Translations under genes and position numbers: made by a program
In this document: positions 9,472 to 20,200 of the stretch, piece by piece
Position numbering within the stretch: position 1 is the first letter of the stretch
How the letters are laid out: each line of letters begins with the position of its first letter
Origin: Photobacterium kagoshimensis
GTDB taxonomy: Bacteria > Pseudomonadota > Gammaproteobacteria > Enterobacterales > Vibrionaceae
Direction: 5' to 3'
Length of the DNA stretch: 64,000 nt
Assembly (NCBI RefSeq): GCF_050337045.1
Contig: NZ_JAKJSO010000018.1
Location: 62,001 to 126,000 of the forward strand
The notes under the pieces: model-generated
Databases searched by the model: none
Told to the model about the DNA's origin: nothing
What the model saw: the letters and a program-made list of their open reading frames with translations, nothing else

Positions 9472-10770
9472 TTAGAAACGATTTGCAAAAGTCAGTGCGA
9501 AAGCTTGGCTATCATATACCGCATTAAAAGCATTGCTATTAAATGACGCGTCAGCATAAACATACTTGACGCCCATATCCCACTGCTTATTCAGCTTATA
9601 ATTGACACCACTCTCAGCTTCTATATAGCTGTCTGTCGACCATTTCTGATACTGCCCTTTAGCAATCAGTGACAATTTATCTGTTATCTCATAATTAAAC
9701 TTCATCGCTAGATTGGGCATTAGGCGCCAACTATCTTCTTTTGCATAATTCCCACCATTCTTATCATCATCCATTTGAAACGATAAAAGGTGTGAATATA
9801 AGCCAAGACCAAAATCGGCATATAACGCATCAAATGGCTGATAACCTTTATATAGAGTGGCACCTAGCTTAATATGTTGGAAATTAGCAAGAACGTCTTG
9901 TCCTTTGTTGTATTCATTTTTCCCTAGTTTTTGATCTTTAGCTATCACACCGCGTTCACGAGAATCTGTGCTATTCAAATAAATTTCTGCGTGGTTATCA
10001 TTATTCAAATCACGTTGGTAGTTCATATAAACAAATGGCTTAAACTCTCGGTCGAATTCAGGATCATCTTTAAATGCTTGTCCCGCTACTAAAGCGCCAC
10101 CATTTGTTGTATGCGCACCAAGGCCTAGCTCAAAACGACTATCATATTGTATCGGTAATATTGGATGAACACCTCGCTCGGTACGTTCAGAATTAAAAGC
10201 TGCATTCTTAATTTTTATATTAACACCAACACCACCATCAACCGCCATTGATCCAACTTGGATATTTTCATCAAAATAGGGTGATACAAAATATTGATTA
10301 ACTAAAATTGAAATACCCGCCGAAGCCATAACATCATCAACATGGTGACGTTTACCATGCACACGACTGTAAGCAACAAACGCCGCTGCACCATACGCAG
10401 GAATACCCCATGCTGATCCATAACGAGATTGTAGAAACGCTGCACCACTAAAAGCCGCTGCTGTATGCCCCGAAGGGAAAGAGCTGGTTCCAACTTCATT
10501 GGGACGCTGGCGTTCTGTTGATTTTTTTAGACCTTCAACAATCGTTGCACTAGCAATTGTTGAATACGTCACTTGCTTTGCACCTTCCCAATCATCATAC
10601 ATCCAAGCTGCAAATAATCCTGTGGCTGGCACTAACATTTGCAATACATCTCCAGCAACAACAATATCATCTTGAACGGAAGTATTTATTTGGTTTGAAG
10701 CAATAGCCTGTGGATTAGCTGACAGCGTTACTGCCACCCCTACAAGTAAAGAAATAACTGTTTTTTTCAT
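9472..10770 (-). CDS. PAP2 phosphatase fused to a C-terminal outer-membrane-type beta-barrel
   Basis: Exported 432-residue protein. Seen: signal peptide (about 1-25), then a PAP2 acid phosphatase core with the full three-part signature: K82-x6-R89-P90, P99-S-G-H102 and S135-R136-x5-H142-x3-D146. From about 175 to the end the sequence alternates polar and hydrophobic residues in strand-like stretches separated by acidic turns and ends in phenylalanine (LTFANRF), the usual mark of an outer-membrane barrel. Family knowledge: PAP2 enzymes remove phosphate from lipids such as undecaprenyl pyrophosphate or phosphatidate. Inference: the phosphatase acts at the periplasmic face of the outer membrane, perhaps on lipid A or phospholipid. 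A non-barrel periplasmic domain remains possible. Single gene on the minus strand. Confidence 0.83.
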   Translation of the reverse strand: MKKTVISLLVGVAVTLSANPQAIASNQINTSVQDDIVVAGDVLQMLVPATGLFAAWMYDDWEGAKQVTYSTIASATIVEGLKKSTERQRPNEVGTSSFPSGHTAAAFSGAAFLQSRYGSAWGIPAYGAAAFVAYSRVHGKRHHVDDVMASAGISILVNQYFVSPYFDENIQVGSMAVDGGVGVNIKIKNAAFNSERTERGVHPILPIQYDSRFELGLGAHTTNGGALVAGQAFKDDPEFDREFKPFVYMNYQRDLNNDNHAEIYLNSTDSRERGVIAKDQKLGKNEYNKGQDVLANFQHIKLGATLYKGYQPFDALYADFGLGLYSHLLSFQMDDDKNGGNYAKEDSWRLMPNLAMKFNYEITDKLSLIAKGQYQKWSTDSYIEAESGVNYKLNKQWDMGVKYVYADASFNSNAFNAVYDSQAFALTFANRF

Positions 10771-11397
10771 TTTAATTTTATATTAGGTTTAATTATTATA
10801 GAAATAATTCTCTTACTGCATAATACGATAAAGAAAAATCTATTCATTGCCAAGGTGGTGAATATTACAAGAGAGCCATACAAATAAACAAGCTAAATTT
10901 AGCTTTGACTGTGTTTTAAATTGACAATCTGCTCATATAACACTCACGCGTAATAGCTCGCACGCTTAACGCCATATAAATACCCAACCATTAGCATATC
11001 TTTATTTAAAAAATACTAGACCTTGACCTTTTTAAGTTATTTCTAAGTCAGTTTTATTAAGATATTGGCCATCTTTTCATACTTATATACGTTAATTATA
11101 GGAAGTCCCGCCTATTAATCAGCTAGTATTAAGTAACACATAACTGTTTCTGTCGTTGATTTTAAGACTGCCATCACTACCTATTTAGAGTTAACCTCTC
11201 GCATTGTTATAAATGCTAAATCACTATTAAAGTTAATAACCTCTTTCATTTTTAATACGATTCTTAAACTTCTTAAATAGTCTGTTGTCACCGCATTGCC
11301 TCAGTATCAATGTTAATAACTGATACCCGATGAATCAGTCATTATTAAATAGCTGTTAGCAGCCAAGCATAATAATAATTTCGACAGGAATTTAGGA
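10771..11397. other. AT-rich divergent intergenic region
   Basis: Over 600 bases between the minus-strand PAP2 gene and the plus-strand peroxidase, expected to hold both promoters. One inverted repeat is visible: ACTGAT at 11319-11324 and ATCAGT at 11334-11339. I see no FNR or Fur box that I trust and no small gene. Confidence 0.4.
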
Positions 11398-13713
11398 ATG
11401 GCTATGAAGTATAATAATTACAGAAATAAACGGTTACTTTGCGCGATTATTTCCTCAAGCCTCTTTTCAACAACACTGGCTTTTGCAGAAATATCTCATC
11501 AACCCAACCCCGAACCTTCTCCTCCCCCCAGCAACTCACTAAAAGGCGTAGCTCCCCCAGAAGTACCAGGAATTGAACGCTATGTTAAAGACAAAAAAGC
11601 GGCAATTAAGCTTGGTAAAGCCCTATTTTGGGACATGCAGGCCGGTAGCCAGGGTCAAAGCTGTGGTTCGTGTCACTTCAGTGCGGGGGCGGATAACCGA
11701 GTCAAAAACCAAATAAGTCCAAGCGTTTTGCATGAACGCGATGAAATGGCTCGTAAATACAATATGCCGAGCTTTCCATATATGGGTTCAGGCAGTGACG
11801 GTGGCCCTAATTACACTTTGACTAGCGATGACTTCCCTCTTTACCGACTTGCCGATGAGAAGAATCGTAACTCAGAGATTCTGTACGAAACTGATGATGT
11901 CATTTCATCACAGGGCGTATCTCCAACTGAATTTGTTTCACTCTCCTTTTTTGGTCATGAAGAAAAGTGTAAAAACGTAGAAGATGTCTTCCACGTCAAT
12001 GGCGTTAATACCCGTAGGGTTGAGCCACGTAATACACCAACGGTTATCAATGCCGTCTTCAACTTCCGAAACCTATGGGATGGCCGTGCAAATAATGTCT
12101 TCAATGGTGTCGATCCCTTCGGGCAGCGAAATACAGAAGCTAAAGTTCTGCGGTTTGATTTGAAATATGGCCGTATTGAACATGAAACGGTTAACCTGAA
12201 AAACTCAAGCTTAGCATCGCAAGCCGTTGGCCCTGCCGTTGATGAGTTTGAAATGGCTTGTGGTGGTAAAACCTTCCCTCATATTGGTCGCAAACTGCTT
12301 AACACGACACCATTAGCGCTTCAGCTCGTTGATCCAAAAGACAGTCAACTCGGCTGGTTATCTGCTTACCCTGCCAAAGGACTTAAAACAGATTATCGCA
12401 CCTTGATTATGGATGCGTTTAATCGCGAATATTGGATGAGCCCAACAGGTAAAAATGGATTTAGCCAAATAGAGGCTAACTTCTCTTTATTTTGGGGACT
12501 CGCGATCCAGCTTTATCAAAGTACGCTTATATCTGATGATACCCGTTTTGATCGCTTCTTAGATGGCGACCAACAAGCACTTTCCATTGCTGAAAGGCGT
12601 GGACTCGGCGTCTTCTTTGGTCAAGGTCTGTGTGTACGCTGTCATGGTGGCTTAGCGTTTACAGCAGCTGCACAAGAGATAATTCCTGAAAATTTCCGTG
12701 CCGAACTTGTCGACCGGATGATCATGAGTGACAACAATAAAGCACTTTATGATACAGGTTTTTATAACATTGGTGTTCGACCAACAGAGGAAGATCTAGG
12801 CTTAGGTCGTTTAGATCCCCACGGTTATCCACTTTCATTTACACGTCAGCTACAACAAGGACTGGATGGGCAACATGTTCCAGATGACTTCGATGTTGAT
12901 AGTGATAAATTTGCTGTTGATGCAGGTGTACCCGCAGGCAAAGACGAAACCAATGCAATTGATGGTGCCTTTAAAGTACCAGGGCTGCGTAATGTCGAGC
13001 TAACAGGGCCTTTCATGCATAACGGCAGCATGTCTACATTGAAGCAAGTTGTAGAGTTCTATAATCGTGGTGGTAATAGCCGAGACTTACCTGACGGCTC
13101 TAACACAACAGCTTATGGCGATACCAATACCAATCGTGACCGTGACATTAGGCCGCTGGGGCTTAATGAGCAGCAAATAGCCGACCTTGTTGCTTTCCTT
13201 AAAGCCTTAACCGATGAACGTGTTCGCTGGGAGCAAGCCCCATTTGATCACCCTCAACTGTACGTAGCAAACGGCCATGTCGGTGATGAACACGCGGTCT
13301 CGGTTAACCATGAAGGACGAGCAGAAACAGACTGGCTTGAGATCCCAGCTGTTGGTGCAGATGGACGCGCAGCGAAAGGCTTACCTGCACTAGAACCATT
13401 TCTAACCGCCAGCACCGTAGAGCCTATACCTAACGGCCCTAAAGCTATTGATGACAGTGCAACAGGCCCGTATTATCAGGCGATTACAGTTAATGTGCTT
13501 GATAATGATATATCAGATTTACCGCTTGATATTGGCTCAGTAGAAATTATTGATAAGCCAACATCAATGACAGGTAAGGTGATTAATCATCTTGATGGTA
13601 ATCTGACTTATAAGGCGAACAAAAACAAAGATGTGACGATCACTTACCGAGTAAAAGATACAGCAGGTAATGTATCTAACACCGCGACGATTCAAATTAA
13701 AACGCACTGGTAA
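11398..13713 (+). CDS. Large di-haem cytochrome c peroxidase-family protein with Ig-like tail
   Basis: Exported c-type cytochrome, 771 residues, about twice the length of ordinary bacterial di-haem peroxidases (CcpA/MauG family). Seen: signal peptide (about 9-30), a proline-rich linker (HQPNPEPSPPP), first haem site C89-G-S-C-H93, second C412-V-R-C-H416, a peroxidase-family stretch TPTVINAVFNFRNLWDGRA, and the late segment PGLRNVELTGPFMHNGSM that supplies the distal methionine/histidine region. From about 680 on there is a separate beta-sandwich (VNVLDNDISD, DTAGNVSNTATIQI) of cadherin/Ig type. Inferred role: periplasmic or surface electron transfer, peroxide reduction or substrate oxidation. 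ATG 11398 and ATG 11404 both have a Shine-Dalgarno; either is possible. Confidence 0.88.
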   Translation: MAMKYNNYRNKRLLCAIISSSLFSTTLAFAEISHQPNPEPSPPPSNSLKGVAPPEVPGIERYVKDKKAAIKLGKALFWDMQAGSQGQSCGSCHFSAGADNRVKNQISPSVLHERDEMARKYNMPSFPYMGSGSDGGPNYTLTSDDFPLYRLADEKNRNSEILYETDDVISSQGVSPTEFVSLSFFGHEEKCKNVEDVFHVNGVNTRRVEPRNTPTVINAVFNFRNLWDGRANNVFNGVDPFGQRNTEAKVLRFDLKYGRIEHETVNLKNSSLASQAVGPAVDEFEMACGGKTFPHIGRKLLNTTPLALQLVDPKDSQLGWLSAYPAKGLKTDYRTLIMDAFNREYWMSPTGKNGFSQIEANFSLFWGLAIQLYQSTLISDDTRFDRFLDGDQQALSIAERRGLGVFFGQGLCVRCHGGLAFTAAAQEIIPENFRAELVDRMIMSDNNKALYDTGFYNIGVRPTEEDLGLGRLDPHGYPLSFTRQLQQGLDGQHVPDDFDVDSDKFAVDAGVPAGKDETNAIDGAFKVPGLRNVELTGPFMHNGSMSTLKQVVEFYNRGGNSRDLPDGSNTTAYGDTNTNRDRDIRPLGLNEQQIADLVAFLKALTDERVRWEQAPFDHPQLYVANGHVGDEHAVSVNHEGRAETDWLEIPAVGADGRAAKGLPALEPFLTASTVEPIPNGPKAIDDSATGPYYQAITVNVLDNDISDLPLDIGSVEIIDKPTSMTGKVINHLDGNLTYKANKNKDVTITYRVKDTAGNVSNTATIQIKTHW

Positions 13714-13756
13714 TACCAACCTGACTCACTGAGCATCAGGTTATGCTAGAGAAGAT

Positions 13757-13791
13757 TAAGCCGCTGATGAATACCACCAGCGGCTTAATTA
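13757..13791. terminator. Terminator between convergent genes
   Basis: Ten-pair stem TAAGCCGCTG/CAGCGGCTTA with an 11-base loop, between the peroxidase (+) and btuR (-). The T run is short on both sides. Confidence 0.7.
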
Positions 13792-13829
13792 TAGGAGGAA
13801 GAATATTCATCGTCAGGTTACGGATCAGA

Positions 13830-14444
13830 TTAAAACTCTATGCCCTTTCGCGCTTTCAAACCAATATGTAAACCATGCTTAATGCAATCCACCCGTGATA
13901 CCGTATCTGCGTATTCTCGTAACTTTCTGTGTGCCGCCCTACCCGTTAAAATGACAGATTGATTAGCAGGGCGTGCTTCAAAAGCTGCTAGCATTTCATC
14001 AACATCAAGGTGTTTACGCGCCACCATATAAGTCACTTCATCAAGCAGTAACACATCAATATTAGGATCACGTAAAAAAACTAACGTTTGTTGCCACACT
14101 TCGCGGGCACGAATGCGCTCTCTTTCAGCACAGTAGCCATCTTTAAATGAACACCCGGTGTTCATTGTTACCACTGGAACACCTAACTGGATTAAGACAT
14201 TTCGCTCACCGCTTTCAGCATCACCTTTTAAATACTGCACTACCGCACAGCCTTGGCCATGCCCCAAAGCACGGAAAATCATACCAAAACCTGAGCTGGT
14301 TTTTCCCTTACCATTACCTGTTAATACCAAAACACGGCGTGTATCCTTAATAGCAAGGTCTGACTTTTCATGCACTTTTACTTTCATGGCTTTATGACGC
14401 GCAGTTTGTTGTGCCAGCTGATTTTTTTCTTTAATTGTAAGCAT
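13830..14444 (-). CDS. btuR: Cob(I)alamin/corrinoid adenosyltransferase
   Basis: Transfers the 5'-deoxyadenosyl group of ATP to reduced corrinoids, the step that makes adenosylcobamides; BtuR/CobO/CobA type, 204 residues, full length. Seen: the modified P-loop GNGKGKTSSGFG, YLKGDAESGERN, the Walker-B-like LLLDEVTYMV, and the C-terminal VDCIKHGLHIGLKARKGIEF signature (cut here to key residues: H, G, KARKGIEF). AAGGTAAG precedes the ATG. It stands apart from the cobalamin operon at the right end of the window, which fits its second role in salvaging imported corrinoids. No cobalamin riboswitch is visible upstream. Confidence 0.96.
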   Translation of the reverse strand: MLTIKEKNQLAQQTARHKAMKVKVHEKSDLAIKDTRRVLVLTGNGKGKTSSGFGMIFRALGHGQGCAVVQYLKGDAESGERNVLIQLGVPVVTMNTGCSFKDGYCAERERIRAREVWQQTLVFLRDPNIDVLLLDEVTYMVARKHLDVDEMLAAFEARPANQSVILTGRAAHRKLREYADTVSRVDCIKHGLHIGLKARKGIEF

Positions 14445-14781
14445 AACTTACCTTTTGATTTCATTTCGAATCAATATATCAATTTACGTCTAAGTGGAGC
14501 AAGAATACTGAAGCGCTAACTCTAATCGTCTGAATATATTAGACAATTATGATAATACCCAATAAGTATTAATCACAAGGAATTGCTTTAAATAAAACCA
14601 ATTTTTCAACCACGCCGATCCATTCACATCCCATTAATACAAGGCATTAAGATTACACAAGCCTAAATCACCTATTTACAAAGTTAATATAAAATGTGTA
14701 CGCATAATTATAAGGTAACCCCTGCTCATACATAGCATTAAAAAGCGCTTTTTATTAATAACTTACACTAGAGGGAATAAC
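14445..14781. other. Divergent intergenic region btuR / chemoreceptor
   Basis: About 340 AT-rich bases that must carry both promoters. I looked for the conserved boxes of a cobalamin riboswitch on the btuR side and did not find them. AGAGGGA immediately precedes the GTG start of the chemoreceptor. Confidence 0.4.
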
Positions 14782-16875
14782 GTGTTTAAATCTATTAAAA
14801 CACGAATCGCAGTCAGTGCCGGCCTAGCAATGGTATTCACACTTAGCATTGCAATGGCTTTTACGACATCTTCATTTAGTAACGTACAACAACAAATTAC
14901 CGCACAAGTCTCTGAACAGCTGACTCAAGCAACCAAAGACAACTTACTCGCAACCGCAAAAGAGCAAAGTAACACGTTAAATAGCCAACTAGCGCCAGTG
15001 CTTGCAAACTTAGATCAATTACAAGCGATGCTTGAATTAAGCAGCACCGCAAATGCGAGTGCAGATCTACTTGTTGATCAGTTTATCGCTGGCTTAAAAA
15101 CACAGAATGAAAGTGTTTTTGCCGGTTACATGGTTTGGGAAGACAAAGTATGGAGCGATGCAACAACCGCTAACGGTATCGCTTCAGTCAACGAACAAGG
15201 TTATTTATCGCCATTCTTCTCTCCAACACCTTCTGGCGGCTTCGAGCCAGCAGCAATGGCCTCGTTCCGCAACCAAGCATTAAATAACAATGGTGAACGC
15301 ATTGATGAATGGCACTTAGCGCCATTCGAGTCTGGTCAAACTTTTGTTATGGAACCGTATTACTACGATGTACGTGGTAACAAAGAACTGATCACAACCA
15401 TCAGCCAGCCGTTAAAAGTGAATGGCAAAATCGTTGGCTCATTAGGTTTCGACTGGTCGCTTGCTGAATTCCAAGGCCAAAGTGAACAGCTTGCTCGCAA
15501 GCTATATCAAGGTCAGGGCGATATAATGATTACCTCATGGGACGGTAACATTATGGCGCACAGTAAAAAGGCGTCTGATGTAGGCCGTAAAGTCTCTGGC
15601 CAGACTCAACAGCAATGGACTAACATCCAAGCGCTTGCATCATCCAATCGCAACGAACTACTCACCATCGGTGACGAAATGGTTGCTGTTTCTTCTGTAA
15701 ATACAACAGGAAATCCTTGGGTTGTTATTGTATCTATTCCTTCAGAAATCTTAGTAAAAGACGTCACAAACTTTACGGCTTGGAGTGAAGCACAAAGTGA
15801 ACAAGCGATCTCAAAAGGCATTCTGGCAGGCGTATTAGCCGCAATCGCCGGCATTGTTGCTATGTTCGTACTCGCGACCCGTATTGGTAATATTATGGCT
15901 GAACTGGTTGATCGTATGCGTGATATTGCTGAAGGCGAAGGTGATTTAACCCACCGTATCCAAATTAATAGCGCAGATGAAACGGGTCAATTAGCACAGT
16001 GGTTTAATACTTTCCTTACTCGTATGCAAGAAACACTGCGCCACGCAACATCAACGGCTGAAAGTGTAGATACTCACGCAAGTGAAGGTCGTATTAAAGC
16101 TGATCAAGCCAAAGAAAAATTAATGACTCAGCTAAATGAAGTGAATTCATTAGCCACTGCCATTAACGAGATGAGCGCAACAGCACAAGAAGTAGCAAAC
16201 TCTGCAGTACAAGCAGCAACGGCAGCTAATCAAGTTCAAACCAGCAGCCAAGATGGCATCGCTAAAATGGACTATGCTGCGACATCAGTCACCCAACTGG
16301 CTGAGCGCATTCACAACGCACAAGACCAAATTCAAAGTCTAGCCGCTTCAAGCGCCGCTATTCAGAGCATCTTGTCTGAAATCGGTGGTATTGCCGATCA
16401 AACTAACCTACTTGCTCTTAACGCCGCAATTGAAGCCGCGCGTGCTGGCGAATATGGTCGTGGCTTTGCCGTTGTAGCCGATGAAGTACGTAACTTGGCA
16501 AACCGTACTCAAAAATCGACCGAAGAGATTCAAGGCATGCTGGCTCGTCTAGAAGACGAAACGCAGTCTATCGTGACCTTAATGGTAGAAAGCCAACAGC
16601 AAGCGTCGGACACACGTGAAGAAACGCAAGCCGCGCAAATTGCACTTGAAGAAATCAATGCTGCTATCAATGTGATTAACGATATGAATAATCAGATTGC
16701 CTCTGCCGCTGAAGAGCAAAGCTCGGTAACTGAAGAAGTGAACCGTAATGTTGTCATCATTAACGAAACAGCAACCGATGCGATGGACAGCATGAATGAC
16801 TCTGCAGATATCACTATTCGCCTTGCTGATAGCGCAACAGATTTACGTAAAGAGTTAAATAACTTCCGCACCTAA
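14782..16875 (+). CDS. Methyl-accepting chemotaxis protein with large periplasmic sensor
   Basis: Chemoreceptor of 697 residues that relays ligand binding to CheA/CheW. Seen: membrane helix at about 9-30, a periplasmic region of about 310 residues with double-Cache (dCache_1) style elements (MVWEDKVWSDA, EPYYYDVRGN, GSLGFDWSL), a second helix at about 340-365, a HAMP domain (GEGDLTHRI) and the cytoplasmic signalling coil with the highly conserved hairpin tip (EIGGIADQTNLLALNAAIEA around residue 535-555). The start is GTG at 14782 with AGAGGGA six bases upstream. Ligand unknown; dCache receptors often bind amino acids or organic acids. Single gene with its own terminator. Confidence 0.95.
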   Translation: MFKSIKTRIAVSAGLAMVFTLSIAMAFTTSSFSNVQQQITAQVSEQLTQATKDNLLATAKEQSNTLNSQLAPVLANLDQLQAMLELSSTANASADLLVDQFIAGLKTQNESVFAGYMVWEDKVWSDATTANGIASVNEQGYLSPFFSPTPSGGFEPAAMASFRNQALNNNGERIDEWHLAPFESGQTFVMEPYYYDVRGNKELITTISQPLKVNGKIVGSLGFDWSLAEFQGQSEQLARKLYQGQGDIMITSWDGNIMAHSKKASDVGRKVSGQTQQQWTNIQALASSNRNELLTIGDEMVAVSSVNTTGNPWVVIVSIPSEILVKDVTNFTAWSEAQSEQAISKGILAGVLAAIAGIVAMFVLATRIGNIMAELVDRMRDIAEGEGDLTHRIQINSADETGQLAQWFNTFLTRMQETLRHATSTAESVDTHASEGRIKADQAKEKLMTQLNEVNSLATAINEMSATAQEVANSAVQAATAANQVQTSSQDGIAKMDYAATSVTQLAERIHNAQDQIQSLAASSAAIQSILSEIGGIADQTNLLALNAAIEAARAGEYGRGFAVVADEVRNLANRTQKSTEEIQGMLARLEDETQSIVTLMVESQQQASDTREETQAAQIALEEINAAINVINDMNNQIASAAEEQSSVTEEVNRNVVIINETATDAMDSMNDSADITIRLADSATDLRKELNNFRT

Positions 16876-16907
16876 GCTGCTGCTATCATTAAATTTAAAA
16901 AATAATA

Positions 16908-16938
16908 AAAGCCAGTTAACCCTGTTAGCTGGCTTTTT
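16908..16938 (+). terminator. Rho-independent terminator of the chemoreceptor
   Basis: Stem GCCAGTTAAC/GTTAGCTGGC (one wobble), loop CCT, then five T residues. Confidence 0.92.
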
Positions 16939-17212
16939 CTTATTAAAGCGCCGTATACCTCAGCAAACTCACCGACTGAATCAAGATCACAACTCTGTTA
17001 ATTGCCCCGCAAGTTGCAGATAACTTAACGTTAATTTAGATAATCAGCATCTTTTCACTTCTATTAATAACCGTCATAATTACTCCACAAGCCAATCAGT
17101 CGCCACGCTTATATAAAAAGTAAGGTACTCATCAAACTTGGTATTTTTTTTAAAAAAACCGCGCTGGTTAGCCAGATTGCTATAAATCAATAATTATAAA
17201 GATTACGCAGAC
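16939..17212. other. AT-rich leader of the lipoprotein protease
   Basis: 270 bases without a gene. No clear promoter; no good Shine-Dalgarno before the ATG at 17213 (only AAAGATTA), so initiation may be weak or depend on an AT-rich enhancer. Confidence 0.3.
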
Positions 17213-20200
17213 ATGAATATTACTAAGCCTTTATTTATCATAACCTCCATGGCGCTTCTTGCCGCTTGTGGTGGAGAGTCAGGTGGTGATGCAGACACCC
17301 AAAAACCTGTTACTCCCAGCATTCCCGTAGAACCAGAAAAACCTGATGTAACCAAACCTATGCCGCCAGTTTCCCAGCTACGCTTACTGGCAACTGCAGA
17401 AACATCGGTGACCTTAGGTTGGCAAGACGCTCACAATGCATCAGGCTACTATGTAAACCGTGACGGCCAACAAATCGCGGTGATCAAACAAGGCTTCCAC
17501 ACATTTACAGACAATGGCTTAACCGCTAATCAAAGCTACCTCTATGAAGTATTAAGCTTTAATGATGATGGTAAAGTGTCTGAACCGATTAGCTTTAAAG
17601 CCACACCGCAAGCCAACGATGCGCCTGAGATTACCAGTCAGCCAACGCCTATTGTGTTAGCTGCAGATGCACCTCGTGGTTACTCAGTGAGTCAAATACT
17701 CGCGACAGATAAAAACCATGATCCATTGACTTACCACCTTGCGACAGCTGATGCTCAACGTTTCTTTAGCATTAATGAACAAGGGATACTTTCGGTAAAA
17801 GCCTCCCCTGTTGAACTGGCCAATAAAGTCATGCGAGTGCTGGTTGAAGTCAGTGATGGATTAAGCGTCTCAACGACCGAGCTGAAACTTGGCTTTATCA
17901 GCAAACAACAAAAAGGGGTACATCGTGAGGTGTATACTGGTGCCAACATGCATGGCAACCTTGCTTCGCTTAAAGTCCACCCGACCTACCCGCAAGCCCC
18001 TTCTTCGGTCAGCACTGAAGTAAATTTTTCATCACCTCGTAATACCGCAAACTGGTACGGGCAGCGTATGTCTGCCTATATTATTCCGCCTGTTACCGGC
18101 GACTATCAATTCTGGATCGCGGCAGATGATGAAGCAGAACTGCTACTCAGTAGCACCACCAGTGAAAAAGACTTCACTAAGATAGCCGCAGCCCCAACGC
18201 ACACCTCGATCAACCAATGGGATAAAAGTCCTGAACAACAATCTACGCTGATCACGCTCGAAGCGGGCAAGCCTTATTTGTTACGTGCGATAATGGCTGA
18301 AGGTGGTGGTGCTGATTTTGTCGATGTCGCTTGGGCCATCCCAGGAAGTGCACGCGAAATCATTACTACTGACTACCTACTCCAGCCTGTTGATACTGAA
18401 AACCCAACGGCTATCAGTGGTTTTAACTGGTTGAAAAAAAGCAAAAATGACATTTTATTAGAATGGTTAGCAGCCTCTGACAATGTCGGCGTCGATTACT
18501 ACGCTGTTTATAACAATGGTAAATTACTCACGACAGTCAATGGGCTAAACCTTGAGTTAACAGGGCTAACAAGTGACACCCGCTATAACATTACCGTTAA
18601 AGCCGTTGATAAAGCGGGGAATGAATCTGCCAGCAGTCAAACTGGGGTTATTATCATTAACGATATTATCCCACCATCGCCCGTCAATCAGGTTACACTG
18701 ACCAATATCAGTCACGATAGCTTGACGGCTAACTGGGTGGCACCTGACGACGCGCGCCAAGCTAACCTACTCTACAGAATTTATGCGAATGGCAAACTTG
18801 CTGGCCAAACCTATGCCACTCACTACCCACTAACGGCACTCGAGGCAAACCAGCTCTATAAAATCCAAATTGAATCCATCGATGCAGCGGGTAATAGCAG
18901 CGCGTTATCAAATGAGCAACAAGCCACGACATTGGATCTCGCAGCAGGTACACCGACCTTTAACTATGCTTCTTATACGTTTGCTTTTGCTAACAATAGC
19001 CTCGCTAACAGTCAAGTGGGGGCACTTTCTTATACCAGTAACAACCCACCAGTCTTTAGCATTGAATCAGGTAACAATGATGGTTACTTCGCTATCGATG
19101 ACCAAGGCAATATCAAGATCGTAAAAGCACTTTCCACGACAACAGCTGCCAATACGCCAAGCTTCTTGCTCACAGTTCAAATTAAAGATGGTGCTTTAAG
19201 TACCACATCAAAAGTTAAAATCATTGCTCTTGCCGCTGCGCAACTGCAACAACATGGCGTGCTGCAGCAAGTTTGGACGGGGATTTCTGGCAACTCAATC
19301 AACGACATCAACACTCTAGCACCAATTTCATCGCAAGCCGTATTGCCTGAATTTAAAAGTATTGCAGGCATGGGTGACAACTATGGCCAGAAAATCTCTG
19401 GCTATTTGCGCGTACCCGAAACAGGCCAGTACAACTTCTGGGTTGCCTCTGACGATGGCAGCGAACTGCGTATTAGTGAAGACCTAACGCCAGAAAAAGG
19501 CGTGGTTGCTGCACGAATCAATGGCTATACCTCTATCGACAATTGGAGCAACCACTACCAAGTTACCAAAAACATACAGCTCAATGCGGGTCAGCTTTAC
19601 TACATTGAAGCCATGCACAAAGAAGGCGGCGGTGGTGACCACTTATCAGTGGCATGGCAAGGGCCAAGTATTACTAAGCAGCTATTAAAAGGGGATAACT
19701 TAATCCCGCATAGTAGTCTCTACCCTGCAATGGCAATCATCGAAAATGGTTATCAGAGTGGCTTAACCAGCTATGGCAACCAAATCACTGTTGATTTCTT
19801 GCTTGATCAAAGCGCTGTCGATGGCGATGTATGGGTCTATTACGGAGAAAGAGATGCGGGCAATAATGCCCAAGGCTGGCAATACCGCATCAAGCTTAGC
19901 GATTTAAGAGAAGGTAAAAACAAAGCAATATTAGACAATATCCTCCCTGGCCGTCGTTACTATGTGCGCATTGAAACCCAAGGTGCAGCGGGAAGTTCAT
20001 GGACATCAACCCCAGTGATTGTCGATACCGTAGTGATCGATGAAAGCAAGGTAGCAGGTGAAGCACTGCCGCGTTCAATTGCGCTATCGGTCACCCATGA
20101 AGGCAAGCAATACGACCTTTCTCTCACCAAGCATTCTGTTCGTTCGCCGCATTATCAGTTACTCACTTACGATGAAAGACGCGAACAACAGTTTATGCCT

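Noticed and set aside
13830..14781. Cobalamin riboswitch upstream of btuR
   Set aside because: I looked for the conserved B12-box and core hairpins in 14445-14781 on the minus strand and could not identify them.
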